From: Halomonas nitroreducens
GTDB taxonomy: Bacteria > Pseudomonadota > Gammaproteobacteria > Pseudomonadales > Halomonadaceae
Reading direction: 5' to 3'
Assembly: GCF_003966155.1 (NCBI RefSeq)
Contig: NZ_RXNS01000006.1
Location: 62,001 to 126,000, forward strand
DNA: 64,000 nt
A program made the position numbers and the translations under genes. The notes below the pieces were generated by a model. It had not been told where the DNA came from, ran no database searches, and saw nothing but the letters and a program-made list of their open reading frames with translations. Below are positions 45,880 to 57,258 of the stretch, in pieces. Every line of letters starts with the position of its first letter. Position 1 is the stretch's first letter.

Positions 45880-45898
45880 TTATTCTATAAAAGAATAA
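45880..45898. promoter_or_regulatory. Palindrome in cysI leader, CysB-type site candidate
   Basis: TTATTCT-ATAAA-AGAATAA, a perfect 7-bp inverted repeat in an AT-rich patch 61-79 bases before the cysI ATG. Shape (LysR-type dyad) and place fit CysB control of sulfur assimilation; binding is inferred. Confidence 0.4.
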
Positions 45899-45937
45899 AT
45901 CTTCATAGTTTATATTCGAAATGGAATGAGCGGGCCG

Positions 45938-47278
45938 TCATACCGCCAGCCTCAGCCAGCGGCGTCGCTGCCAGATCAACACGAACCCGGCGGAGTTCAG
46001 GCAGCGGTAGCCGAGCTGGACCCACCAGATGCCCACCAGGCCGTGGCCCAGCTCCACGCCCACCCACCAGGCCAGCGGCAGGAACACCAGCCACTGCAGG
46101 GTCAGGGTGGTGGTCATCACCGTACGGTTCGCCCCGGCCCCGAGCAAGGCCTGGGCCAGCACCAGGGCCGCGGCATCGAGCACGATCATCACGGCGGTGA
46201 GCTGCAGCGGCACCCGGCCCATGGCGGTGAGCGCCGCGTCGTGGAGAAAGAGCGCGAGCACCGCCTCGGGGAAGAGGACCATGGGCAGGGCGATCAGCGC
46301 CAGGCACAGCCAGGCCAGGCGCACCACGTCCCAGCCCCAGCGGTGAGCATCGCGGTGGTCCTGGCGCCCCAGCGACTCGCCGACCAGGCTCATCGCCGCC
46401 ATGCCCAGTCCCACGCCGGGCAGGATCAGCAGCAGCGAGAGGTTCACCAGCACATGGCCCACCGCTACACTGGCGATATCGATCCGCCCGAGGATCGCGA
46501 ACAGCACCGCATAGCCCGCGGCGAACCAGATCTGCTGGAACGAATGCGGCACGGCGAGGCGCAGGGTGGTGACCAGGGTCCGGGGGCAGGGCAGTCCCGC
46601 CAGGAACCCGCTGCCGGTGGCATGCCGGCGGCTCAGTCCCGCCCAGATGGCGAGTCCCGCATACAGTGAGAGGCTGGTGCCGGCGCCGGCACCGGCGGCC
46701 CCCATGGCGGGCAGTCCCAGCCAGCCGAAGATCAGCAGCACGCTGGCCACCACGTTGACCAGGTGCATAACCAGGATGATGCGCAGGTACACGCCGGTCT
46801 GCTGGATGCCGTTCCAGTAGCCGCGGAAGCAGAAGATCATCGCCACCGGCACCAGCGACACCACGCGCCAGCGAAAGTAGGCCACGGCCTCGGCATTCAC
46901 CAGCGGGTCCTGGTTGATCAGCGCCAGCAGTCGCGGCGCCTGCCACAGGCACAGCATCGCCAGGGGCAGGGCGACGGCCAGGGCGATCGCGAGTCCGGCA
47001 TTGAGGGCCTGGGCGCGCCGCCCCCAGTCCCCTTCGCCGTGACGGCGCGCAGTCTGGGCCTGGACGCCGGACGACAGGCCGAACACCACGGCGGTGATCA
47101 AGAAGATCGCGTAGCCGCCAATGCCCACGCCGGCCAGCGGCACCTCGCCCAGCGAGCCCACCAGCGCCGCGTCGATCAGGTTGAGCAGGCTCTGGCTGAG
47201 CATGCCGCCGATGATCGGCAGGGCGAGACGCAGGATGGTCTGGCGACGAGAGGACTCAGGCAGCATGGCGTCGTCCAT
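45938..47278 (-). CDS. MATE-family multidrug efflux transporter
   Basis: 446-residue membrane protein with 12 predicted segments and the MATE/NorM layout of two related halves: ILRLALPIIGGMLSQSLLNLIDAALVGSLG at the start, then YWNGIQQTGVYLRIILV, and second half FQQIWFAAGYAVLFAILGRI and VGESLGRQDHRDA. It exports cationic compounds using Na+ or H+ gradients. The frame opens at a GTG 47320, but ATG 47278 (MDDAML) is more probable; support from ribosome-binding sequences is weak for both. Lies 52 bases downstream of metH on the same strand. Confidence 0.9.
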   Translation of the reverse strand: MDDAMLPESSRRQTILRLALPIIGGMLSQSLLNLIDAALVGSLGEVPLAGVGIGGYAIFLITAVVFGLSSGVQAQTARRHGEGDWGRRAQALNAGLAIALAVALPLAMLCLWQAPRLLALINQDPLVNAEAVAYFRWRVVSLVPVAMIFCFRGYWNGIQQTGVYLRIILVMHLVNVVASVLLIFGWLGLPAMGAAGAGAGTSLSLYAGLAIWAGLSRRHATGSGFLAGLPCPRTLVTTLRLAVPHSFQQIWFAAGYAVLFAILGRIDIASVAVGHVLVNLSLLLILPGVGLGMAAMSLVGESLGRQDHRDAHRWGWDVVRLAWLCLALIALPMVLFPEAVLALFLHDAALTAMGRVPLQLTAVMIVLDAAALVLAQALLGAGANRTVMTTTLTLQWLVFLPLAWWVGVELGHGLVGIWWVQLGYRCLNSAGFVLIWQRRRWLRLAV

Positions 47279-47329
47279 CGGGACCGGGGCCGGCCCCCCG
47301 AGGGGAGGCCGGGGAGACACGCGGTGCCA

Positions 47330-51031
<3,702 letters not shown>

Positions 51032-51455
51032 GGGTCGGGTCAATCTCCAGCGTGAAGGCGTCGGGGCGCCTCGACGGCGCGGCACCTGAGGTGTCTTGTA
51101 ATACGAGCGACCGTCGAGAATCGGCGGGGCGAGGGCCCTATCGAGCAAGGCTGCTATGGTAGCAAAAGCCGGCATGCGGCGGCAGGGGGCCTAGAGCGCG
51201 TTAGCAATCGCATGCAGGTAGCGCCGGAACCGGTGGTTGTGCAGATCGCACGTGGCTTGGTGGTGCCAAGTGCGTCGTGAACAACAAAGAGCTGCGCAGC
51301 CCTCGGCCCACGATGGTGAACGCGCCCTAAAACCCAGCAAATCACTCGGGATTGTCTCGCGCAGGCCGCTCGCTTACCATGGGCTCATCACCTCATTCCG
51401 GCCCTCGGCCGCGGCGGTCGACCCGCGGCGGCCCGGCTCGAACAGCGAGAGCATC
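51032..51455. other. Intergenic region between metH and nfuA
   Basis: 424 bases without a gene between the divergent metH and nfuA. The central part is taken up by a MITE-like palindromic element (about 51191-51330). The remaining 160 bases on the metH side and 125 on the nfuA side must carry both promoters. No cobalamin or SAM riboswitch and no clear IscR site was recognised. Confidence 0.6.
51191..51330. mobile_element. MITE-like element with IS5-type ends
   Basis: Ends form an imperfect 18-bp terminal inverted repeat (51193-51210 and 51311-51328; 14 of 18 match): AGAGCGCGTTAGCAATCG against CGATGGTGAACGCGCCCT. It is flanked by CTAG on the left and CTAA on the right, agreeing with the YTAR target sites of IS5-type transposases. 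The inside folds into a nested hairpin: GTTGT (51236-51240) with ACAAC (51281-51285), and GCACGTGGC (51248-51256) with GCCAAGTGC (51265-51273). No transposase reading frame; about 136 bases. A miniature, non-autonomous insertion or relic. Confidence 0.55.
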
Positions 51456-52046
51456 ATGAGCGACAGTATCCAGATTACCGACAGTGCCCAGGACTACCTC
51501 GCCGAACTGCTGGCCAAGCAGAACGTCGAGGGCATCGCCGTGCGCATCTTCATCACCCAGCCCGGCACGCCCTATGCCGAGACCTGCCTGGCCTACTGCC
51601 GGCCCGGCGAGGAAGAGCCCAGCGACGAGCGCCTCGAGCTCGACAAGATCGCCGTCTACCTGGACAAGCACAGCCTGCCGTTCCTCGAGGAGGCGGTGGT
51701 CGACTTCAATGCCGATCGCATGGGCGGCCAGCTGACCATCAAGGCCCCCAACGCCAAGATGCCCAAGGTCAACGCCGACAGCCCGCTGGCCGACCGCGTC
51801 AACTACGTGCTCTACAGCGAGATCAACCCGGGGCTGGCCGCCCACGGCGGCGAGATCAAGCTGGTCGAGCTGACCGAGGAGCAGGTCGCCGTGCTGGCCT
51901 TCGGCGGCGGCTGCCAGGGCTGCGCCGCCGTGGACCTGACCCTCAAGGAGGGGGTGGAGAAGACCCTGATGGAGCGCATTCCGGAGCTGGCCGGCATCCG
52001 CGACGTCACCGACCATACCGATACCACCAACGCCTACTACCGCTAG
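51456..52046 (+). CDS. nfuA: Fe-S biogenesis protein NfuA
   Basis: 196-residue carrier that delivers 4Fe-4S clusters to target enzymes. N-terminal degenerate A-type domain ([18 protein letters not shown] ... [12 protein letters not shown]) and C-terminal Nfu domain with the cluster-binding C-x-x-C in [21 protein letters not shown] 51456 (MSDSIQIT) selected; the frame is open upstream into the MITE-like element. Transcribed alone; its probable terminator lies inside the 3' end of the convergent kfrA-like gene. Confidence 0.95.
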   Translation: MSDSIQITDSAQDYLAELLAKQNVEGIAVRIFITQPGTPYAETCLAYCRPGEEEPSDERLELDKIAVYLDKHSLPFLEEAVVDFNADRMGGQLTIKAPNAKMPKVNADSPLADRVNYVLYSEINPGLAAHGGEIKLVELTEEQVAVLAFGGGCQGCAAVDLTLKEGVEKTLMERIPELAGIRDVTDHTDTTNAYYR

Positions 52047-52061
52047 GCAACCAGCGCTTCC

Positions 52062-53120
52062 TCAGTTCTCGGCAGCACCTTCCTTCTCGGGCCCCGCATC
52101 GTCGGGGCCCGTCGCGTTCTCGGACGCGTCGCGCAACTGGGCCTGGGTCTCGCGGATCGCCTCCAGCGACGACCACAGGCGATCCTCCAGCCGTCTCTCC
52201 AGGGCCTCCACGCGCCCCTGGCGGGATGCCAGCGCCTGCTGGCTGTCTTCCAGCCGCGCCGCCAGCCGCGCCTTCTCCTCCTCCAGTGCCAGGCGGGCCG
52301 CCTCGGCGTCGCGACCCGCCTGCTCCGCCTCGCGCCGCCGGCGCTGTTCCTCGACGAACTCCGCGCGCAGCGCCTTCTGCTCGTCCTGCAGCGTCTCCAG
52401 GCGCTTCTCCAGCTTGTCCTGGCGGCCGGCATGGGCCTTCTCGGCGGCCTGGCGCTCCCGGCGGGCCTCGTCGAGCAGTCCCATCAGTCGGGCCTCGGCG
52501 CTCTCGTGGCGCTGCTCCTCCTGGCGGAGCCATGCCTGGTGGGCCGCCTCCTGGTCGGCCAGCGCCTGGCGGTGGGCCTGGGCCTGGGTCTCGAGCTCCG
52601 ACTGCAGTTCCTCGAGCCGGGCTTCCAGCCGCGTCCGTATCTCCCGCTGCCGCGCCTCCCGGCTGGCCAGGGCCTCGTGGTCGGCCTGTAGCCGGGCCAG
52701 CTCGGTGGTCTGGGCCTCGAGGCGCGCCTCGGTGCGCGTCAGGTGTCCGGACAGGGCGGCTTCGCGCTGTTCGGCATCCTCGGCGCGGCGTTCCGCCTCG
52801 GCGGCCTGCTCTCCCGCCTCGGCCACCTTGCCATCGGCCTCGCGGCGATAGTGGGTCAGGGCCTCGTTGGCCGCCTCCTGAGCCTGCTGCCACAGCGCCT
52901 CGGCGAGTTCCTGCAAGGCGACCGGCATGCCCCGGGGCGGGGGCACGTCGCGGTTCTCCTCGCGGCGCTTGCGCCACTCCCGGAGGTGTTCGCTGATGGT
53001 GGTGAAGCTGCCGGTGCCCAGCGCCTCGCGGATCTTCTGCACGCTGGGCGCCTCGCCCCTGGCCATCAGGGTGTCGATCGCCCGCTGCACATCCTCGTAC
53101 TGCACCCCGCTGCGTGCCAT
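52062..53120 (-). CDS. KfrA-like DNA-binding coiled-coil protein
   Basis: 352-residue protein. Residues 1-60 hold a KfrA-type winged or helix-turn-helix DNA-binding region (YEDVQRAIDTLMARGEAPSVQKIREALG, SFTTISEHLREWRK). From about 80 to 335 it is one long Glu/Gln/Arg/Ala coiled coil. Plasmid KfrA proteins autoregulate by binding operator repeats and help partition; this one is chromosomal. It is divergent from a tyrosine recombinase across 228 bases containing a TTACG-centred palindrome at 53213-53227, its likely operator. Convergent with nfuA. Real function unknown. Confidence 0.85.
   Translation of the reverse strand: MARSGVQYEDVQRAIDTLMARGEAPSVQKIREALGTGSFTTISEHLREWRKRREENRDVPPPRGMPVALQELAEALWQQAQEAANEALTHYRREADGKVAEAGEQAAEAERRAEDAEQREAALSGHLTRTEARLEAQTTELARLQADHEALASREARQREIRTRLEARLEELQSELETQAQAHRQALADQEAAHQAWLRQEEQRHESAEARLMGLLDEARRERQAAEKAHAGRQDKLEKRLETLQDEQKALRAEFVEEQRRRREAEQAGRDAEAARLALEEEKARLAARLEDSQQALASRQGRVEALERRLEDRLWSSLEAIRETQAQLRDASENATGPDDAGPEKEGAAEN
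52089..52110 (+). terminator. nfuA terminator inside the kfrA-like 3' end
   Basis: GGGCCCCG - CATCGT - CGGGGCCC, a perfect 8-bp stem 43 bases after the nfuA stop, within the last codons of the convergent gene. Works on either strand if active; lacks a T-run. Confidence 0.45.
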
Positions 53121-53212
53121 GCCGTTCTCCCTGCCTGTGCTTTCGCCGCCCGCAGGCGACGCCGATGGCGCAGCATACCCCGGCGGGGTGGGAAAATGAA
53201 GAGAATTACATA

Positions 53213-53227
53213 TTACGTAATACGTAA
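53213..53227. promoter_or_regulatory. Palindromic operator candidate for the KfrA-like protein
   Basis: TTACGTAATACGTAA, a 15-base palindrome about its central base, in a short AT-rich patch 93-107 bases before the kfrA-like ATG. Placed between divergent genes, it could govern both. Binding is inferred. Confidence 0.45.
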
Positions 53228-53253
53228 CCTACATTATGGTATTGGTAGATAAG

Positions 53254-53277
53254 TCAAGATTACCCGGCTTATCTTGA
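53254..53277. promoter_or_regulatory. Second inverted repeat in the kfrA-integrase gap
   Basis: TCAAGAT - ten-base spacer - ATCTTGA, a perfect 7-bp inverted repeat 72 bases before the recombinase ATG. It may be a recombinase arm or core site, an operator, or a leader hairpin. Confidence 0.35.
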
Positions 53278-53348
53278 TTAGTGGCGCCATGACGGGGGAC
53301 ACTGGAGCCAGTCGTCATACGCCGGATTGCGCAGGGAGCGGAGAGGGG

Positions 53349-54560
53349 ATGTCGGAGACCATCATGGGACAGGCGGTCATGCGGGGGCTTTACGAGGCGG
53401 CCCCCGCCGCGCCGGCCACGCCGCCCGTCCAGGGCGCCAGCCATATCGCGGCCCGCGACGATATCGAGGCGGTGGGACTGTGGCTCGCGGAGTACCGCGC
53501 CAGCCCCAATACCCGGCGCGCCTACCGGCGCGAGGCCGAGCGCCTGTTGCTATGGCTGGCGACCCAGGGCCTGGGGCTCGCCGAGGTGCGTCGCGACCAC
53601 CTCGACGCCTTCGAGGCGTTTCTCGGCGACCCGCAGCCGCGGGCGCGCTGGGTGGGCGCGACCCGGCCCCGCCGGGATCCGCGGTGGCGTCCCTTTCGCG
53701 GTCCGCTGTCACCGGCCAGCCGTCGCCAGAGCCTGGTCATCCTGCAGGGGCTGTTCGCCTGGCTGGCCGAGGCGGGCTGGATCGCCCACAACCCCTTTCG
53801 GCTGATGCGCGACAAGCGCCGCCGCCTGGATAATCGCCAGACGCGAGTCGAGCGCTACCTGGAGCGCCCCCTGTGGGACTGGCTCTGGCAGTGGCTCGCG
53901 CGCGAGCCACTGCCAGACGCCTCGCCACGGGCGCGCTTCGAGAGCGCGCGCCGACGGATGCTGTTTGGCTTTGCCTATCTGCTGGCCCCGCGGATCTCGG
54001 AGATGGCGGCGGCACGCATGAGCGACTTCCAGCGGCGCGAGGGGCGCTGGTGGTGGGACGTGGTGGGGAAGGGCGGCAAGGCGGCGCGCATCCCGGTGCC
54101 GCCAGACATGATGCGCCTGCTCGGCGAGTGGCGAGACCATCTTGGCCTGGCAGCCGCGCCGGGCGAGGACGAGGCCACGCCGCTGCTGCGCGGACTGGAC
54201 GGCCGCCGTGGCCTGGGCGAGAACCGGCTCTACCGGCTGATGCGTGGCGTCTTCGACGAGGCGGCCACGGCCCTGGCGGCCGAGCTCGGCGATGCCGCGA
54301 CCCGAGAGGTGGCTCAGCTGCGCCGCGCCACGCCCCACTGGCTGCGCCACACGGCCCTGACCCACCAGGCCCAGGCCGGCATCGAGCTGCGTTACCTGGC
54401 CGAGACGGCGCGGCATGCCCGGCTCGACACCACGGCGCGCTACCTGCATGCCGAAGACGAGGAGTGGCACCGCCAGCAGTCCCGGCATGGGCTGGCGGGC
54501 GGTGCGGCGCGCGTCCCTGCCGGGGAGGGGGCGGACGCGGGCGGCGCCCAGACGTTATAA
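53349..54560 (+). CDS. Tyrosine recombinase / phage-type integrase
   Basis: 403-residue site-specific recombinase. N-terminal SAM-like core-binding domain (residues about 35-155: WLAEYRASPNTRRAYRREAERLLLWL), then a catalytic domain with R215 (LLAPRISEMAA), K244 (GKGGKAARIPV), H330 and R333 (TPHWLRHTALTH), H356 (ETARHARLD) and nucleophile Y365 (TTARYLH). All are present, so it should be active. GGAG lies upstream of ATG 53349. No prophage genes adjoin, and its base composition matches the chromosome, so it is a long-settled recombinase of unknown target. Confidence 0.9.
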   Translation: MSETIMGQAVMRGLYEAAPAAPATPPVQGASHIAARDDIEAVGLWLAEYRASPNTRRAYRREAERLLLWLATQGLGLAEVRRDHLDAFEAFLGDPQPRARWVGATRPRRDPRWRPFRGPLSPASRRQSLVILQGLFAWLAEAGWIAHNPFRLMRDKRRRLDNRQTRVERYLERPLWDWLWQWLAREPLPDASPRARFESARRRMLFGFAYLLAPRISEMAAARMSDFQRREGRWWWDVVGKGGKAARIPVPPDMMRLLGEWRDHLGLAAAPGEDEATPLLRGLDGRRGLGENRLYRLMRGVFDEAATALAAELGDAATREVAQLRRATPHWLRHTALTHQAQAGIELRYLAETARHARLDTTARYLHAEDEEWHRQQSRHGLAGGAARVPAGEGADAGGAQTL

Positions 54561-54561
54561 T
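54556..54561 (+). promoter_or_regulatory. -10-like box before sufE
   Basis: TATAAT in the last codons of the recombinase gene, 27 bases before the sufE ATG. No matching -35 TTGACA is visible 17 bases upstream, so this is a weak call. Confidence 0.3.
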
Positions 54562-54587
54562 CGCCACCAATTCACCGAGGAGGCCGC

Positions 54588-55019
54588 ATGAGCACACAGA
54601 CCACCGCCGAACAGGCTCAGCAGGAACTGCTGGACGAGTTCGATATGTTCGACAACTGGATGGATCGCTACCAGTACATCATCGACCTGGGCAAGCAGCT
54701 GCCGTCCTTTCCCGAGGAATGGAAGGTCGCGGAGCTGAAGATTCAAGGCTGCCAGTCCAATGTCTGGATGCACCATGCCCGGGAGGGCGAGCGGCTGCAC
54801 TTTCAGGCGATCTCCGATGCGGCCATCGTCTCGGGATTGATCGCCGTGCTGATGCGCATCTACAACGACCGTCGCCCCGAGGACATCCGCGCCACCAGCC
54901 CGCACTTCCTCCAGGATCTGGGGCTCGACAAGCACCTGTCGCCGACCCGCAGCAACGGCCTCAACGCCATGCTGGAGCGGATCTATCGGGTCGCCGAGCA
55001 GGAGGCGGCCTCGGCCTGA
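54588..55019 (+). CDS. sufE: SufE-family Fe-S assembly protein
   Basis: 143-residue sulfur acceptor that takes persulfide from a cysteine desulfurase. Typical segments are MDRYQYIIDLGKQLPSFPEEWK, the acceptor cysteine in IQGCQSNVWMHH, and ISDAAIVSGLIAVLMRIYNDR. GAGGAGG lies before the ATG. No sufS or csd gene is beside it here. nfuA is 2.5 kb away, the only other Fe-S assembly gene in the window. Confidence 0.93.
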   Translation: MSTQTTAEQAQQELLDEFDMFDNWMDRYQYIIDLGKQLPSFPEEWKVAELKIQGCQSNVWMHHAREGERLHFQAISDAAIVSGLIAVLMRIYNDRRPEDIRATSPHFLQDLGLDKHLSPTRSNGLNAMLERIYRVAEQEAASA

Positions 55020-55139
55020 CGGGCCGCGCTCGCCCCGGCCAGAAAGTCCCCGGCAGTCAGGTCGGCGATGCGTGCCTCCGCAGGGTCGGGAAGAGGATCG
55101 TGGCCTCGCTCTGGCGTGGGGGGATAAAAGGGTTGCCCA

Positions 55140-55484
55140 CTACGACTCCCGCTCTGAGTCCGCTCGGCCCGGCCCGGGGCGGCAGCGGAAGTGCTCGTCG
55201 AGGTCGGGGTCGTCGCGACACAGCGCCTCGCTGGGCCCACCCGGGACGGGGTCGAGCCCCCCGGCGCAGCCCGGGTGACAGCGCAGCAACCGGCGCAGGG
55301 CCAGCCAGCCGCCCCGGGCCGGGCCATGCACCCGAATGGCCTCGATGGCGTAGTGCGAGCAGCTCGGCCAGTAGCGGCAGCGCGGGCCGAGCAGGGGGCT
55401 CAGCACCAGCTGGTAGCCCCGCACCAGGCCGATCATCGCCCGGCCCGCCCAGCGTCTCACGCCGCGATCGTGCGGTGCCGACAC
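55140..55484 (-). CDS. yidD: YidD membrane insertion efficiency factor
   Basis: 114-residue protein with the YidD signature: [37 protein letters not shown] and [16 protein letters not shown]. YidD aids YidC-dependent insertion of membrane proteins from the inner leaflet. Normally it lies in the rpmH-rnpA-yidD-yidC cluster near the origin; here it follows hisI by 7 bases. It begins with GTG at 55484 with little ribosome-binding support. The tail after DPVP is about 38 residues longer than usual. Could be a second copy. Confidence 0.85.
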   Translation of the reverse strand: MSAPHDRGVRRWAGRAMIGLVRGYQLVLSPLLGPRCRYWPSCSHYAIEAIRVHGPARGGWLALRRLLRCHPGCAGGLDPVPGGPSEALCRDDPDLDEHFRCRPGPGRADSERES

Positions 55485-55491
55485 GAGGGGC

Positions 55492-55941
55492 TCAGCGCGG
55501 CGTCCCGGCGCCGTAGAGGGTGGCGGGATCGACCAGGGGCGCGCTGGTCACACGCGCCTCGTCTCCCTCGAGGGCCACATAGAAGCAGCTGCGCCGCCCG
55601 CTGTGGCAGGCCGGTCCCGTCTGGTCGACCTGCAGCAGCAGGGTGTCACCATCGCAATCCAGGGCCGCGGCCCGCAGCCGCTGCTGCTGGCCGGACGACT
55701 CGCCCTTGCGCCACAGCCGGCCGCGCGAGCGCGACCAGTAGCAGACCCGGCCGGTCCGCAGGGTCTCGTCCAGGGCCTCGCGGTTCATCCAGGCCATCAT
55801 CAGCACCTCGCCGCTGTCATGCTGCTGGGCGATGGCGGGAATCAGCCCGTCGGCATTGAAACGGATGGCGGCGAGGATCTCGGGCAGCGGGTGGCGGCTG
55901 TCGCGGGCGGCGCCTTCCAGCGCCTTGAAGGTATCGGACAT
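55492..55941 (-). CDS. hisI: Phosphoribosyl-AMP cyclohydrolase (stand-alone HisI)
   Basis: 149-residue enzyme of histidine synthesis (third step: opens the purine ring of PR-AMP). Motifs include [26 protein letters not shown], the metal-binding [17 protein letters not shown] and [13 protein letters not shown] with the three zinc cysteines retained. It is not fused to HisE and is not in a his operon; it follows zur by about 20 bases. hisI paralogues under Zur control are known in several bacteria, so this may be a zinc-stress copy or the only copy. ATG 55941 chosen. Confidence 0.92.
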   Translation of the reverse strand: MSDTFKALEGAARDSRHPLPEILAAIRFNADGLIPAIAQQHDSGEVLMMAWMNREALDETLRTGRVCYWSRSRGRLWRKGESSGQQQRLRAAALDCDGDTLLLQVDQTGPACHSGRRSCFYVALEGDEARVTSAPLVDPATLYGAGTPR

Positions 55942-55961
55942 GCGGTCTCCGGCAACGACGG

Positions 55962-56423
55962 TCAGAGGGCCTCGGCGGCCGAGCGACAGGTATCGCACTG
56001 GCCAAGCAGCTCGATGGTCTGGCGCTGGACGGCGAAGCCCAGTTCGCGGGCCCGCGCGCCCAGCTGCGCGTTGATGTCATCCAGGTGCAGCTCCTCGACG
56101 CGGCCACAGTCGCGGCAGATCAGCAACTGGAAGCCGTGAGCATGTTCGGGACAGGGGCAGGCGACATAGGCATTGAGCGACTCGATGCGGTGCACCAGCC
56201 CCTGGTCGATCAGAAACTCCAGGGCGCGATACACCGTCGGTGGGCGTGCCGCGGCATGCTCCGTGGCAAGGCGGTCCAGCAGGTCATAGGCCTTGAGGCC
56301 GCCGCGGGTGTCCGCGATCATCTGCAGCACCCGCTGACGGATGGGGGTGAAGCGCACGCCGCGGCGACGGCACTGTCGCTCGGCCTGGCGCATCAGGTCA
56401 CGGGAATCGGTCATGCTGGCCAT
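55962..56423 (-). CDS. zur: Fur-family zinc uptake regulator Zur
   Basis: 153-residue Fur-type repressor. N-terminal winged helix (FTPIRQRVLQMIADTRGGLKAYDLLDRL, RPPTVYRALEFLIDQGLVHRIES), then a dimerisation domain with the CRDCGRV and GQCDTCRSA pairs that bind structural zinc. The PCPEHAHGFQLL stretch replaces the His-rich loop of Fur. It is more like Zur than Fur. Located just upstream of hisI on the same strand. It represses zinc-uptake genes when zinc is ample. No clear Zur box was seen nearby. Confidence 0.88.
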   Translation of the reverse strand: MASMTDSRDLMRQAERQCRRRGVRFTPIRQRVLQMIADTRGGLKAYDLLDRLATEHAAARPPTVYRALEFLIDQGLVHRIESLNAYVACPCPEHAHGFQLLICRDCGRVEELHLDDINAQLGARARELGFAVQRQTIELLGQCDTCRSAAEAL

Positions 56424-56498
56424 GCGGGTCTCGGGGTGAAGGCCATATTCTACGCGTCACGCCCGCAGGGAGCCAGCCACTGCGCCGCGCCGGCCCCC

Positions 56499-57080
56499 TC
56501 AGCCGGAGGGCTGGCCGGGCAGTCGCCTGGCCCCCGCCAGCCAGCCCCGGGGCCAGTCGCGGGAGGCCAGTCGGGCATCCTCGGCCTCCTGCCCGTCATA
56601 CGCCGTCACCAGCTCGGCGAGGATGTGCCGCTCGGCCTGCTTCTGGGCAAGCAGGCCGAGCAGTAGCGGCTGCAGGCATGGGGTGGCATTGACCTCCTGC
56701 AGGTGCATCGCCACCCGGACCGCATACTCGGCCCAGGCTTCTGCGTGCTTCAGCACGGCCAGCGCCTGGCCTCGGCCGGTAATCAGGCAGATGGTCTTGC
56801 CGCTGCCCGCTCGCCCCGCGCGGTCAGGTCCCGCCGAGGACTCGCTGGCCGATGCCCCCGCTGCGAGATCGCGAGCTTGCCGGTGGATATCGCCCAGGCG
56901 CCGTTCGCACTCGATCCCCAGGGTGGCCATCAAGCGGCTGATACCGCGTCCGAAGGGCAGGAAGCCGAAGGCCAGGCGGCGATAGTGACCCATCTCCTGA
57001 CGCTCTTGATCGCTGGCCAGGGCCAGGAGCTCATCGGGCAGCAGGGCGGCAGGTAACGCGGGGGAATGCGGGTGTGACAT
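56499..57080 (-). CDS. Hypothetical ferritin-like helical protein
   Basis: 193-residue cytoplasmic protein I do not recognise as a named family. It predicts four main helices: DELLALASDQERQEMGHYRRLAF, ISRLMATLGIECERRLGDIH, AVLKHAEAWAEYAVRVAMHLQEV and LLLGLLAQKQAERHILAEL. Glu and His residues spaced as E...H and AERH in these helices resemble ferritin-like iron-binding bundles such as rubrerythrin or bacterioferritin relatives. Helices two and three are split by a Gly/Ala/Ser-rich linker. ATG 57080 chosen for GGGAGG 7 bases upstream, over ATG 57095. Gene lies next to zur. Confidence 0.55.
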   Translation of the reverse strand: MSHPHSPALPAALLPDELLALASDQERQEMGHYRRLAFGFLPFGRGISRLMATLGIECERRLGDIHRQARDLAAGASASESSAGPDRAGRAGSGKTICLITGRGQALAVLKHAEAWAEYAVRVAMHLQEVNATPCLQPLLLGLLAQKQAERHILAELVTAYDGQEAEDARLASRDWPRGWLAGARRLPGQPSG

Positions 57081-57202
57081 GAAGCGGCCTCCCATGGATG
57101 CGACGTTGTTGTTCTGGGAGGCAAGGGTAGAGGGCAGGGGAGCCGGACTCCTTGATAAAGATCAGGTTTACCCAACGAAGCTAGGGTACTACCTGGATTT
57201 AA

Positions 57203-57234
57203 TGCCTGGGTATGAGATTTCTCATACCCAGGCA
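57203..57234 (-). terminator. Perfect 15-bp hairpin after the ATP-grasp ligase gene
   Basis: TGCCTGGGTATGAGA-TT-TCTCATACCCAGGCA, fully complementary arms with a two-base loop, 25 bases past the ligase stop. It most likely ends the minus-strand ligase operon. The short AT-rich run after it (ATTAAAT) is a weak T-tract, and such a perfect dyad could also be a protein site. Confidence 0.55.
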
Positions 57235-57258
57235 GGGTCACTCCTGCGGGAAGAGCAT

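Noticed and set aside
51032..51190. Possible cobalamin or SAM riboswitch upstream of metH
   Set aside because: No B12-box or SAM-aptamer consensus strings were found on the metH strand.
52150..52900. Repetitive DNA resembling a repeat array
   Set aside because: It is the coding sequence for the long coiled coil of the KfrA-like protein; repeats are at heptad level, with no constant repeat or spacer as in CRISPR.
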